Positions 10,350 through 18,629 are shown, counted from the stretch's first letter. The stretch: DNA of 64,000 nucleotides from an uncultured Marvinbryantia sp. (GCA_947630735.1 CANRIR010000003.1:41954-105953), one strand, 5' to 3'. The notes: generated by a model not told the origin, from the sequence alone. A program made the numbers and translations.

Positions 10350-12074
10350 CTACTTATTATCCCGCTCGATCCCCAGATAAGGCAGGATATTCGCAAAGAT
10401 CTCCTGCACCACCGGGGCCGCGATGGTGCCCCCGTAATACACGCCCTGGGGATCGTGGATCACACACAGGGCCAGCACCTGCGGATCGTCCGCCGGGGCG
10501 AAGCCGATGAACGAAGAGATGTACTTATTTGCGCTTCTGGGGAGCGTCTCCGACGTGGCGGTCTTGCCCCCGATGTGAAAGCCCTCGATGTACGCGTTTT
10601 TCCCGCTCCCGCCGTCCACCACCTTCTCCAGGATCGCGCGCACGGTTTTGGAAGTCTTTTCAGACAGGATCTGTTCTCCCGCCGGGTACTCCAGCACGGA
10701 GAGCAGCGCCCCGTCCGCGTCCCGCACCTCCACGCCGAAGTGGGGCGTGATGCGCCGTCCCCCGTTGATCAGGGAGCTGACCGTCGCGGCCAGCTGGATG
10801 GGCGAGATCTGGAAGGACTGCCCGAAAGATACCGTGGCCAGCTCCACCTGCCCCATATCCTCCATGCGGTGCATGATCGTGCCCGCCTCGCCCGGCAGAT
10901 CGATCCCCGTCTTTGCGAGCAGGCCGAACTGCTGAAAGTAGTGATAATAGCGCTCCACGCCAAGGCGCAGGCCCACCTCGATGAACACCGGGTTGCAGGA
11001 ATTCATGGCGCCCTGCACAAAGTTTTCCGCCCCGTGTCCCGTCACCTTGTGGCAGCGGATCTTCCTATCCTCCACCATCTTGTAGCCGGGGCAGGAAAAA
11101 GTGTCGGAGGGGGAGACGACGCCCTCCTCCAGGCCGGCGGACATGGTGATGATCTTAAACGTGGAACCCGGCTCATAAGTGTCGTTGATACAGCCGTTGC
11201 GCCACATCCGGTTCCAGGCGTCCTGCCGCTCCTGGTCCGTGGCGGCGGACAGCTCCTCTGGCAGCGCAAACGGGTCGTTTAAGTCAAATTCCGGCACATC
11301 CGCCATGGCCAGGATCTCGCCGTTGGAAGGCCGCATGATGATCACCGAAACCCGGTCGGCGGCCTTTTTTTCCATCACCTTCGACGCCGCCTGCTCGGCA
11401 AATTTCTGAATGTTGGAATCCAGGCTGATGTACAGATCGTTCCCGGGTATGGGCTCCAGCCGGCTCTCCCCCGCGTCCGGGAGCTCCACGCCCCTGGCGT
11501 CCGTCAGAGTCAGGATCTTTCCGCTGCTCCCCTTCAGGATATCCTCGTACTCCACCTCCAGGCCGACGATGCCCTGGTTGTCCCCGCCCGTAAAGCCCAG
11601 CACCTTGGACGCGAGGCTGCCGAAGGGGTACCAGCGCCGGAAGTCCTCATCCACCTTCACCCCGGCCAGGTTGAGCTTTCGGATCTCGTCCCCCGTCTCC
11701 TTGGGCACATTGGTCTTGATGCGCTCGATGGAGCTTCGCTTCTCCACCCTTTTGCGCACATCCTCCTCGGCAAGTCCCAGCTTCTCCGTCAGCGCGCGGA
11801 TCACGCCCTCCGGATCCTCGATCTGGCTGTGGATGACGGATATGGTGCAGACCGCGCGGTTGGCGGCCAGCACATTTCCCGCCGCGTCGATGATCCTGCC
11901 CCGCGCGGCCTTGATATCCCGCTCGCGCTCGTGCAGATCCTGGGCTTTTTTGGCGTAATATTCCGACTCAAACAGCATCAGGTCCACGAGCCGCACCGAC
12001 AGCAGAACGAGCGCCAGAGCGCACACAAAAAAGACGGTTACCACTTTTTTCCTGTGAAATGTCTTCAGCCTCAA
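10350..12074 (-). CDS. spoVD: Class B penicillin-binding protein, SpoVD-like, with a KTA variant motif
   Basis: A membrane-anchored transpeptidase (574 residues). It has a short cytoplasmic tail, one membrane span (VVTVFFVCALALVLLSV), a PBP dimerisation domain and the transpeptidase domain. The catalytic Ser is in STFK at 304-307, and the SCN motif is at 359-361. The third motif is K504-T-A instead of the usual KTG. No PASTA domain is recognisable at the C-terminus. The first possible codon is TTG at 12074, directly after the T-run of a terminator and without a ribosome binding site. An in-frame GTG at 12044 with AGG six bases upstream is a credible alternative. By position (second PBP before mraY) it matches spoVD of Bacillus, needed for spore cortex, but a vegetative role is not excluded. 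Confidence 0.85.
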   Translation of the reverse strand: MRLKTFHRKKVVTVFFVCALALVLLSVRLVDLMLFESEYYAKKAQDLHERERDIKAARGRIIDAAGNVLAANRAVCTISVIHSQIEDPEGVIRALTEKLGLAEEDVRKRVEKRSSIERIKTNVPKETGDEIRKLNLAGVKVDEDFRRWYPFGSLASKVLGFTGGDNQGIVGLEVEYEDILKGSSGKILTLTDARGVELPDAGESRLEPIPGNDLYISLDSNIQKFAEQAASKVMEKKAADRVSVIIMRPSNGEILAMADVPEFDLNDPFALPEELSAATDQERQDAWNRMWRNGCINDTYEPGSTFKIITMSAGLEEGVVSPSDTFSCPGYKMVEDRKIRCHKVTGHGAENFVQGAMNSCNPVFIEVGLRLGVERYYHYFQQFGLLAKTGIDLPGEAGTIMHRMEDMGQVELATVSFGQSFQISPIQLAATVSSLINGGRRITPHFGVEVRDADGALLSVLEYPAGEQILSEKTSKTVRAILEKVVDGGSGKNAYIEGFHIGGKTATSETLPRSANKYISSFIGFAPADDPQVLALCVIHDPQGVYYGGTIAAPVVQEIFANILPYLGIERDNK

Positions 12075-12076
12075 AT

Positions 12077-12128
12077 AAAAAATCTCCGCAGAAAGTATTC
12101 AATGTAATCTATGAATCTCTCTGCGGAG
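12077..12128 (-). terminator. Internal terminator between the two PBP genes
   Basis: On the minus strand, CTCCGCAGA (12128-12120) and TCTGCGGAG (12092-12084) form a perfect 9-bp stem. The loop contains a second ATTCA/TGAAT pairing, and the stem is followed by A and six T, then ATTT. It fills the 67-base gap between pbpB and spoVD, with the T-run ending next to the putative TTG start of spoVD. It could act as a terminator or attenuator that lowers vegetative expression of the distal dcw genes. Confidence 0.65.
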
Positions 12129-12134
12129 TTATGC
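12106..12134 (-). promoter_or_regulatory. Possible sigma-E-like promoter ahead of spoVD
   Basis: GCATAAC (12134-12128), 14 bases, CATAGATT (12113-12106) on the minus strand. This resembles the Bacillus/Clostridium sporulation sigma-E pattern (-35 ATA-rich element, -10 near CATACAAT, spacer 14-15). Transcription from it would start within the loop of the terminator, so only the 3' arm would be made and the hairpin could not form. The match is partial and was found by eye. Confidence 0.35.
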
Positions 12135-12142
12135 GGCTCCTG

Positions 12143-14290
12143 TCACTCGTATATCAGCTCGTCGTAAGCGGCGTTATCCAGCCAGTTCTCATCCACGCCC
12201 ACATCCGCCTGCTGCTGCGGCGGTTCCACGGTCCCGTACAGGTTTCCCGGGGAGGAGGCGTCCGTCTCCGTCACCGGGACCGCCACCACCTCCGTGAGCG
12301 GCTGCCAGGTAACCTCGTCGTACATCAGCTGTCCCCACTCGTCGTACACATACTGCACCTGCAGCTCCGTCTCCGGCTCTGTCTCCACCTGCATGCCCAG
12401 GCTGTTCTTCTCCTCCTCCGTGATGTCCCCGGAAGGATAGATGCCCAGATAGGGCAGGATCTCCCGCAGGATATTGGTCACCAGGTTCTTGGTGTAGGAA
12501 CCGTCCTCCTGGTTGTCGATATTCGGCTCATCGATCACGGCGTAGACCACCACCTGCGGATCGTCGATGGGCACCGCCGCGATGTAGGAGATGATGTATT
12601 TGTTGGATCCGCGCGGGAGCTTCTCGGCGGTTCCCGTCTTGCCGCCCACGCGGTAGCCCGCGATCTTTGCGTCCGCGGCGGTTCCGCTCTGCACGACCTG
12701 CTCCAGGAAATCCCGAAGCAGATAGGAATTCTTGGCGGAAACCGGCTGGGATAAAAGAAGCGGCTCCACGTTGCGCGCCACGCTCCCATCCGCGTCCAGG
12801 ATCTGCTTCACTATGTGCGGCTTGTAATAGTAGCCCCCGTTCACCACGGCGCAGAACGCGGAGAGCTCCTGGATCATAGTGGCGGTAAAGCCCTGGCCGA
12901 ATGTGCAGGTGCACAGCTCTATGGTGTGCATGGTATTTTCATCGTAAAGGTTCCCCGAGTTCTCATCCGGGAGATCGATGCCGGTGCGCTTGCCGAAGCC
13001 AAAGATGCTCTGGTAGCGGCAGAAATCATCCACGCCCATGTCCAGGCCGATGGTCATCATGCCCGGGTTGCAGGAATTTTTGATCACATCGCCCAGCACC
13101 TCGCTCCCGTGGGTGCCGGTGCAGTTGATGGGATCCTCCGTGGCGATGGGCTGCAGATAGCCGATACAGGTGACCGTAAAATCCTCGTTGATGCTGCCCG
13201 CATCCAGGGCGGAGGCCACCACGATAGGCTTGTAGGTGGACCCCAGCTCGAACGCCTCCGACACACAGAAATTGTACCACAGATTGTTCAGGGCCTGCGA
13301 GTGCTCCTCATCATTCATGGCCGCGACATCGCGCTCGCTGTACCAGCCCGTCAGATCCTGCGGATCGTTGAGGTTGAATACATGGTCCGTGGCCATCGCC
13401 AGGATCTCGCCGTTGTTCGGGTCCGCCACGATGACGCCCGTATTTCTGCTGGCATGCCCCTTCGTGTCTTCCCGGGGGCCGTTTTTGTTCTGTTCTTCCA
13501 GCTGGGCGATGTATTTCTCCACCACCTGCTGGATATTGATATCGATCGTGGAGACCACGCTGTTCCCGTCCTGAGGATCTACAATGTGCTCCTGCAGTTC
13601 GCTGTTCTGATCCAGATAGCCGTACTCCCGCCCGTTCACGCCGTTTAAGATATCGGAGTAATAGGCCTCAAGGCCAAAGATCCCGTCGTTCTGCTTGTTG
13701 GCAAAGCCAAGCACCGTACAGGCCAGACTGTTCATGGGATAAGAGCGGATATAGGTATCCTCGAACCATACCCCCTTCACGTTGTCCAGCTCCTCGAGCT
13801 GCTTCTCCGTGAGCTTCCGTTCCTCGGAAGTATCGGTGTAGGCCTCAAACGCCTGTTTCTCCTCGACGGGGACCTCGTACTTGATCACCTGGTACCGGCT
13901 GTCGGCCGTCTCCGGATTGAGAATGCGGTCGCGCACCGAGGATTCGTCTATGCCGAACACCTTCGACACGGCGCGGATGGTGGGCTCTATATAGTCCTCC
14001 AGGCTGTTGATCGCCTTGCAGTCCAGCACCACGTTGTACACCTTATCACTCTTTGCCAGAAGGTTCCGGTTGCGGTCCAGGATCTCCCCCCTGCGATAGG
14101 GGATCGCGCGGCTGTCATAAGTCTGCTGCGAGAGCACCAGCTTTGCGTATTTATCGCCGCTCCTGGCGTTGATGTTCGCGATCAGTAAATTCAGGATCAG
14201 CAGCATAAATAAAACGAATGCAAATAAGATCGTCAGCCTTATTTGCATTTTCTTCGTAAATTTCTGTACTTTTCTTTTTCGTGACGCCAT
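12143..14290 (-). CDS. pbpB: Class B penicillin-binding protein (FtsI/PBP2B-like) of the division cluster
   Basis: Septal transpeptidase that cross-links the peptidoglycan made by FtsW. The protein (715 residues) has a basic cytoplasmic tail, a membrane span at about 16-38 (LTILFAFVLFMLLILNLLI), a dimerisation domain beginning at the RRGEILDRN motif, and a transpeptidase domain. The domain shows GSTYKP (catalytic Ser), NSCNPG (SxN) and GGKTGTAEK (KTG). After the enzyme domain there is an unusual acidic, Pro/Glu/Thr-rich tail of roughly 110 residues. No PASTA repeats are seen. It lies between ftsL and spoVD, the standard Firmicutes order, and is followed by an intergenic terminator. Confidence 0.92.
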   Translation of the reverse strand: MASRKRKVQKFTKKMQIRLTILFAFVLFMLLILNLLIANINARSGDKYAKLVLSQQTYDSRAIPYRRGEILDRNRNLLAKSDKVYNVVLDCKAINSLEDYIEPTIRAVSKVFGIDESSVRDRILNPETADSRYQVIKYEVPVEEKQAFEAYTDTSEERKLTEKQLEELDNVKGVWFEDTYIRSYPMNSLACTVLGFANKQNDGIFGLEAYYSDILNGVNGREYGYLDQNSELQEHIVDPQDGNSVVSTIDINIQQVVEKYIAQLEEQNKNGPREDTKGHASRNTGVIVADPNNGEILAMATDHVFNLNDPQDLTGWYSERDVAAMNDEEHSQALNNLWYNFCVSEAFELGSTYKPIVVASALDAGSINEDFTVTCIGYLQPIATEDPINCTGTHGSEVLGDVIKNSCNPGMMTIGLDMGVDDFCRYQSIFGFGKRTGIDLPDENSGNLYDENTMHTIELCTCTFGQGFTATMIQELSAFCAVVNGGYYYKPHIVKQILDADGSVARNVEPLLLSQPVSAKNSYLLRDFLEQVVQSGTAADAKIAGYRVGGKTGTAEKLPRGSNKYIISYIAAVPIDDPQVVVYAVIDEPNIDNQEDGSYTKNLVTNILREILPYLGIYPSGDITEEEKNSLGMQVETEPETELQVQYVYDEWGQLMYDEVTWQPLTEVVAVPVTETDASSPGNLYGTVEPPQQQADVGVDENWLDNAAYDELIYE

Positions 14291-14324
14291 CTGTATTCCT
14301 CATCTCCAGTTCCGGGAACCGCCT

Positions 14325-14828
14325 CTACCCTGGCGGTATCTCCGCGTACTGTCTGATATAATCCCCGTCCTGACTGTTGTACGTGATGACCTGCCCCTGG
14401 TCGGCGTAGGTCATGCCCAGATCGTGGACGGCGATCTCCTTGATCCGCTCCATATTGACGGAGGACATGGCCTCCTCATAAGTGTTGTCATTGGCCGTAC
14501 GCGCGGTGTTTAAAGTGCTTTCCAGGTTTGCGATCTGTTTGCGGTAGGTCGTCCCCATCGCCTGGAGCTGCAGATACTGCACGCACAAAAACACGGACGC
14601 TGCCGCCGCCGCTGTAAGAAACATAACATAAGCCAGCGTCATATGCAAGGCTTTTTCTCTGTTTCTCCGCGTCTCGCTGCTGAGTTCTCTTTTTGGCTGC
14701 TCTTTGACCGCGGGCACAGTTTCTATATGACGGACCACATTGCCGTCAATATAAGTCGTCCGATAAGGACGGCCGGCACTCTGACCGGACTGCGCCGTCA
14801 TTCTGCCTGCGCCACGCACTGCAGCCAT
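14325..14828 (-). CDS. ftsL: FtsL-like cell division protein
   Basis: A small bitopic protein (167 residues). An 80-residue basic cytoplasmic part is followed by a membrane span (TLAYVMFLTAAAAASVFLCV) and then a heptad-patterned extracytoplasmic coiled coil (LQAMGTTYRKQIANLESTLNTA). FtsL forms a complex with FtsQ/DivIB and DivIC that activates the septal synthase. Sequence similarity in this family is low; the call rests on topology, the conserved DLGM segment near the end (KEIAVHDLGMTYADQGQVI) and position between rsmH and the PBP gene. The ATG follows GGGGAG. The cytoplasmic tail is longer than usual. Confidence 0.85.
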   Translation of the reverse strand: MAAVRGAGRMTAQSGQSAGRPYRTTYIDGNVVRHIETVPAVKEQPKRELSSETRRNREKALHMTLAYVMFLTAAAAASVFLCVQYLQLQAMGTTYRKQIANLESTLNTARTANDNTYEEAMSSVNMERIKEIAVHDLGMTYADQGQVITYNSQDGDYIRQYAEIPPG

Positions 14829-14847
14829 ATTGCTCTCCCCTTTCTAA

Positions 14848-15792
14848 CTATGGTATCTCCCGCTCGAATACTCTCAGCTTGGCGCTCTTCGCCCTGCTGT
14901 TTGCCCGAAGTTCTTCCTCCCCCGGAAGGATCGGTTTTCTGGTGATCACTCTTCCCATCGGACGCTTCCCGCACACGCACACCGGAAATTCCTTCGGGCA
15001 TGTGCAGGGGTCCTCATTTCTGCGGAAACTGTTCTTGACGATCCGGTCCTCCAGAGAGTGGAACGTGATGATGCAGATACGTCCCCGGTCGTTCAGCAGA
15101 CCGATCATCTCATCCAGCGAATCCCGCAGAACCCCCAACTCATTATTTAACTCGATCCGGATTGCCTGGAAGGTCTTTTTAGCCGGGTGTCCTCCCACCG
15201 CTCGGACTTTCATCGGCACGGCCGCCTTTATCACCTGAACTAACTCCCCAGTCGTTTCCAGTGGTTTTTCCTGTCTTGCCCGTACAATGTGCCTGGCAAT
15301 GTTCTTTGCGAACTTGTCCTCCCCGTAATCGCGGATGATCCGATAGAGATCTATCTCGCTGTATCCGTTCACAATATCTTTTGCCGTCCGCACCTGACGC
15401 TGGTCCATTCTCATATCGAGCGGAGCGTCTTCTTCCCGATAGGTAAAACCGCGGTCTGCCGTGTCCAGTTGGTAGGAGGAAACACCAAGGTCCAAAAGAA
15501 TTCCATCAGCTGTTGTCACTCCTATGCCAGCCAGTTTGTTTTTCATCTCACAGTAGTTGCTGCGGATGATCGTCACTTTATCTTTAAACTCCCCCAAACG
15601 CCCGGCCGCTGCCTCCACGGCCGCCGCATCCTGATCGATCCCGATCAGTCTTCCTTTGTCGGACAGTCTCTTACAGATCTCGTAGGAATGTCCCCCGCCG
15701 CCTAAAGTGCCGTCCACGTAAATGCCGTCCGGCCGGATCTGCAGGGCATCTATGGTCTCCTGCAGGAGCACGGAATTGTGATGAAAAGTCAT
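14848..15792 (-). CDS. rsmH: 16S rRNA (cytosine-1402-N4)-methyltransferase RsmH (MraW)
   Basis: SAM-dependent methyltransferase acting on 16S rRNA C1402 near the ribosomal P site. The N-terminus [14 protein letters not shown] and the SAM motif [11 protein letters not shown] are diagnostic. Further family motifs are [30 protein letters not shown] and the C-terminal [11 protein letters not shown]. Length (314 residues) is normal. The start follows GGGGGAGGACTGT. It is the second gene of the dcw cluster, 15 bases after mraZ. Confidence 0.98.
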   Translation of the reverse strand: MTFHHNSVLLQETIDALQIRPDGIYVDGTLGGGGHSYEICKRLSDKGRLIGIDQDAAAVEAAAGRLGEFKDKVTIIRSNYCEMKNKLAGIGVTTADGILLDLGVSSYQLDTADRGFTYREEDAPLDMRMDQRQVRTAKDIVNGYSEIDLYRIIRDYGEDKFAKNIARHIVRARQEKPLETTGELVQVIKAAVPMKVRAVGGHPAKKTFQAIRIELNNELGVLRDSLDEMIGLLNDRGRICIITFHSLEDRIVKNSFRRNEDPCTCPKEFPVCVCGKRPMGRVITRKPILPGEEELRANSRAKSAKLRVFEREIP

Positions 15793-15807
15793 ACAGTCCT
15801 CCCCCGG

Positions 15808-16236
15808 CTATAAAACACCCATCTCATCCAGCTGCTCCGCAATCTCGTCCATATTCTGGGCGGCGTTCTTCTCCACCCATTTGTCCTTGTTCCAGATCTC
15901 GATCCGGTTGAGCATCCCGCTCAGCACCACGTCCTTCTCCAGACAAGCAAACTCTCTTAGCGTAGCCGGCAAGAGAATTCTCCCCTGTTTGTCCAATTCG
16001 CACATGGTGGCGCCTGATACAAAGAATCGCGTAAATTCTCTGGCGTTCTTGTTTGTAAGCGGCAGCTTGCTCAGCTTCACCTCGAATTCCTTCCAGGATT
16101 CATTGGGAAATACATAGAGGCAGCCATCCAATCCCTTTGTCACCACGAATTCCTCCCCAAGTTCTTCGCGGAACTTTGCCGGGATGATCAGCCTGCCTTT
16201 GGTGTCTATCGCATGATTGAATTCACTCATCAGCAT
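15808..16236 (-). CDS. mraZ: Transcriptional regulator and dcw repressor MraZ
   Basis: MraZ is a double-SpoVT/AbrB-fold DNA-binding protein that represses its own dcw operon in other bacteria. The N-terminus MLMSEFNHAIDTKGRLIIPAKFR matches the family start. The second repeat contains CELDKQGRILLPATLREFA, so both AbrB-like half-domains are present. The ATG at 16236 gives 142 residues, the normal length; an in-frame extension upstream would run back through the operator boxes. It heads the dcw cluster and is preceded by four phased direct repeats and a strong promoter, which fits autoregulation. Confidence 0.96.
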   Translation of the reverse strand: MLMSEFNHAIDTKGRLIIPAKFREELGEEFVVTKGLDGCLYVFPNESWKEFEVKLSKLPLTNKNAREFTRFFVSGATMCELDKQGRILLPATLREFACLEKDVVLSGMLNRIEIWNKDKWVEKNAAQNMDEIAEQLDEMGVL

Positions 16237-16296
16237 TGGACACACCTGCTCCCCACTGCAAACCTCGGTGTCTGAATGGCTTTCGCTGGGAAACTC

Positions 16297-16332
16297 CCCC
16301 ACTTTGCTCCACCATTCTCCACTTTCCTCCAC
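16297..16332 (-). promoter_or_regulatory. MraZ-type operator: four GTGGRG boxes with 10-bp period
   Basis: On the minus strand, GTGGAG at 16332, 16322 and 16312 and GTGGGG at 16302, each starting exactly ten bases after the last and separated by GAAA, AATG and CAAA. MraZ proteins bind arrays of short TGG-containing direct repeats with one helical turn spacing ahead of mraZ. The array lies immediately downstream of the predicted transcription start. A further AAAGTGGG lies inside the promoter spacer (around 16350-16357). Confidence 0.8.
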
Positions 16333-16342
16333 TTACAGGGTA

Positions 16343-16371
16343 ATCATAACCCACTTTTTGGGAATTGACAA
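16343..16371 (-). promoter_or_regulatory. Sigma-A promoter of the dcw cluster
   Basis: TTGTCA (16371-16366), 17-base spacer, TATGAT (16348-16343) on the minus strand. The predicted start of transcription is near 16336, giving a leader of about 100 bases that contains the MraZ boxes. Confidence 0.82.
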
Positions 16372-16403
16372 GTGTTTTTTTTTATTTTTTGAGCGTATTT
16401 GCA

Positions 16404-16431
16404 CAAAAAAAACGCCCGCAAAGCGGGCGTT
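16404..16431 (-). terminator. Rho-independent terminator after the ychF-lgt-spo0E unit
   Basis: A perfect 9-bp stem AACGCCCGC / GCGGGCGTT with a 3-base loop, followed on the minus strand by a run of T (complement of the A tract 16404-16412). It separates the ychF transcript from the dcw promoter. The opposite direction has only four T after the stem, so it is mainly a minus-strand terminator. Confidence 0.92.
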
Positions 16432-16493
16432 TTCAGCACTTTTCTATATATTGTACCAAGCTGTGCATTTCGGCACAATATATGGTATGCTTA

Positions 16494-16643
16494 TCAACCG
16501 GCCAGATCGATGTACTCTTCCATCAACCTGTCCAGTTTCCTGCTCTGAAGGAGCGCTTCTTCCGCGGACCCGGAACCAAGCATCTCGTCCAGCAGCCTTC
16601 GTTCCTCTTCAATTCTTTTCTTCAGGCTTTCTGTCGTATTCAT
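16494..16643 (-). CDS. Spo0E-like sporulation regulatory peptide
   Basis: A 49-residue protein, MNTTESLKKRIEEERRLLD at its start, with a predicted helical hairpin and the signature SRKLDRLMEEYI near the end. That matches the Spo0E family core (S-x-x-LD-x-L-I/M-x-x-Y). Spo0E-type peptides dephosphorylate the sporulation master regulator Spo0A-P. Its ATG overlaps the lgt stop as ATGA, which implies translational coupling; a GGAG lies 12 bases upstream. It is shorter than Bacillus Spo0E (about 85 residues) but like the compact forms in Clostridia. It is easily missed because a longer frame in the same phase runs upstream through lgt. Confidence 0.8.
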   Translation of the reverse strand: MNTTESLKKRIEEERRLLDEMLGSGSAEEALLQSRKLDRLMEEYIDLAG

Positions 16644-17509
16644 CCTTTTGTTTTTCTCCTTTCTAGCTTCCTCTTCGTCAACAATATCAGAAGCGCTCCC
16701 ACCGCCAGCAAAACGGAGAGCACTTGCGAAACAGGCAGGCCCGTACCCGGGATCAGCAGTTGGTCCGTTCGGATCCCTTCTATCCAGGCTCTGCCCACTC
16801 CGTAACCCATCAGGTAACACAGAAAAACTTCCCCGTGAAAATGTTTTTTCTTTATAAACCAGAGCAGGAACAGCATAAGTGCAAGGTTCCACAGAGATTC
16901 GTACAAAAAGGTGGGGTGCACCTGGATGAACTCCACACCGTCCACCGTCAGCAAATGATCCAGCATCTCCTGCGTGACGTCCCCGGAGCGGACGGCGCTT
17001 TTCGGGAGCGCCATGGCCAGCAGGCTGTCCGTATACCCGCCGAACACCTCGCGGTTGAAAAAATTTCCCCACCGTCCGATGGCCTGCCCCAGCACCAGGC
17101 CGGCGCTCACGGTATCTGCCATCAGGCCGAAATCCTGCTTCTTTACCCGCGCGAAGATCCACACCGTCAGGATCCCCGCGAGCACGCCGCCGTAGATCGC
17201 CAGCCCTCCGCCGCGGAAATTGAACACCTCCAGCAGATGATCCCGGTAGCTGTCCCAGGAAAAGATCACATAATAGGCGCGCGCCCCTATGAGAGCACAG
17301 ACGATGGTGATCAGGCTGACGTCAAAATACAGATCGGCGTCCTGCCCGGTCTTTCGGGCAATGCGCAGGATCAGCGAGATGCCGAGAAGCATTGCCGCCG
17401 CGATGGTAATGCCGTAATAGGCGATCTCAAACCCGAACACACTGACCGAGCTCCCCACATGTTTTAACGCGATCCCAAGATTCGGGAACAAGATACTGGC
17501 TTCGCTCAT
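16640..17509 (-). CDS. lgt: Prolipoprotein diacylglyceryl transferase Lgt
   Basis: Membrane enzyme (289 residues, about seven spans) that moves diacylglycerol from phosphatidylglycerol to the lipobox Cys of prolipoproteins. The signature GRWGNFFNREVFGG (Arg and Asn residues of the active site) is at about 138-151. ARAYYVIFSWD and the C-terminal YGVGRAWIEGIRTDQL are also typical. It follows ychF by 22 bases and ends in a 4-base overlap with the Spo0E-like gene. It is relevant to the M60 lipoprotein at the right end of the window, which needs this enzyme. Confidence 0.96.
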   Translation of the reverse strand: MSEASILFPNLGIALKHVGSSVSVFGFEIAYYGITIAAAMLLGISLILRIARKTGQDADLYFDVSLITIVCALIGARAYYVIFSWDSYRDHLLEVFNFRGGGLAIYGGVLAGILTVWIFARVKKQDFGLMADTVSAGLVLGQAIGRWGNFFNREVFGGYTDSLLAMALPKSAVRSGDVTQEMLDHLLTVDGVEFIQVHPTFLYESLWNLALMLFLLWFIKKKHFHGEVFLCYLMGYGVGRAWIEGIRTDQLLIPGTGLPVSQVLSVLLAVGALLILLTKRKLERRKTKG

Positions 17510-17531
17510 CGTTTATCAACCCCTGTTTTTC

Positions 17532-18629
17532 TCAGACTGCAAACCGGAACAGGATCACATCCCCGTCTTTTACCACATAATCTTTGCCCTCCAGGCCGAC
17601 CAGGCCCTTTTCCTTCGCAGCGGCAAGGCTGCCGCAGTCCAGCAGATCCTGGTAGTTTACCACTTCGGCCCGGATAAACCCGCGCTCAAAATCGGAGTGG
17701 ATCTTTCCCGCCGCCTGGGGAGCCTTTGTCCCGATCCGGATCGTCCACGCCCTGGTCTCCGGCTCTCCCGCCGTCAGATAACTGATAAGCCCCAGCAGCC
17801 GGTAGCTGGCCTGGATCAGCTTCTCGAGGCCGGACTGTGTAAGGCCCAAGTCCTCCAGGAACATTTTTTTCTCATCTTCCTCCAGCTCCGCGATCTCCTG
17901 CTCGATCTGCGCGCAGACTACAAACACCTCGCTCCCCTGCCTGGCCGCGAGACTGCGCACCGCCTGCACATGGGGATTGGAAGCTCCGTCGTCCGCCAGG
18001 TCGGCCTCGGCCACATTGGCGGCAAAGATCACCGGCTTGCCCGTCAGAAGATTATACCCGGCAAGCATCGCCTGCTCCTCCTCGTCGTCCGTGGAAAAAG
18101 AGATGGCCGGATCCCCGTTTTCCAGGTGCTCCTTCAGGCGTTTCAAAAGCTCCAGCTCCTTTGCCTGCGCCTTATCGTTCTTGGCCCCCTTGGAGGTCTT
18201 CGCGATCCTGCGCTCCAGGATCTCCAGATCCGAGAAGATCAGCTCCAGATTGATGGTCTCGATATCCCGCGCCGGATCCACGCTGCCGTCCACATGGATG
18301 ACATTTCCATCCTCAAAGCAGCGCACCACATGCACGATCGCGTCCACCTCCCGGATGTGAGAGAGGAACTGGTTGCCAAGGCCCTCGCCTTTGGACGCCC
18401 CTTTTACCAGGCCGGCGATGTCCACAAATTCGATCACGGCCGGCGTCACTTTCACAGAGTGGTACAGCTCTGCCAGCTTGCCCAGGCGCTCGTCCGGCAC
18501 CGCTACCACGCCCACGTTGGGGTCGATGGTGCAGAACGGATAGTTGGCCGACTCCGCCCCCGCTTTCGTAAGGGAATTAAACAGCGTGCTTTTTCCGACA
18601 TTCGGCAGACCTACGATTCCAAGTTTCAT
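17532..18629 (-). CDS. ychF: Redox-regulated ATPase/GTPase YchF
   Basis: An Obg-related P-loop protein (365 residues) with ATPase activity in characterised homologues and a link to ribosomes and oxidative stress. The N-terminus MKLGIVGLPNVGKSTLFN carries the P-loop; DIAGLVKGASKGEGLGNQFL is switch II. The NxxE motif replacing NKxD reads FAANVAEADL. A coiled-coil insertion lies at about 120-200. The C-terminal TGS domain includes TAGEPETRAWTIRIGTKAPQAAGKIHSDFERGFIRAE. Typical length. It has its own promoter upstream and leads the ychF-lgt-spo0E unit. Confidence 0.97.
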   Translation of the reverse strand: MKLGIVGLPNVGKSTLFNSLTKAGAESANYPFCTIDPNVGVVAVPDERLGKLAELYHSVKVTPAVIEFVDIAGLVKGASKGEGLGNQFLSHIREVDAIVHVVRCFEDGNVIHVDGSVDPARDIETINLELIFSDLEILERRIAKTSKGAKNDKAQAKELELLKRLKEHLENGDPAISFSTDDEEEQAMLAGYNLLTGKPVIFAANVAEADLADDGASNPHVQAVRSLAARQGSEVFVVCAQIEQEIAELEEDEKKMFLEDLGLTQSGLEKLIQASYRLLGLISYLTAGEPETRAWTIRIGTKAPQAAGKIHSDFERGFIRAEVVNYQDLLDCGSLAAAKEKGLVGLEGKDYVVKDGDVILFRFAV

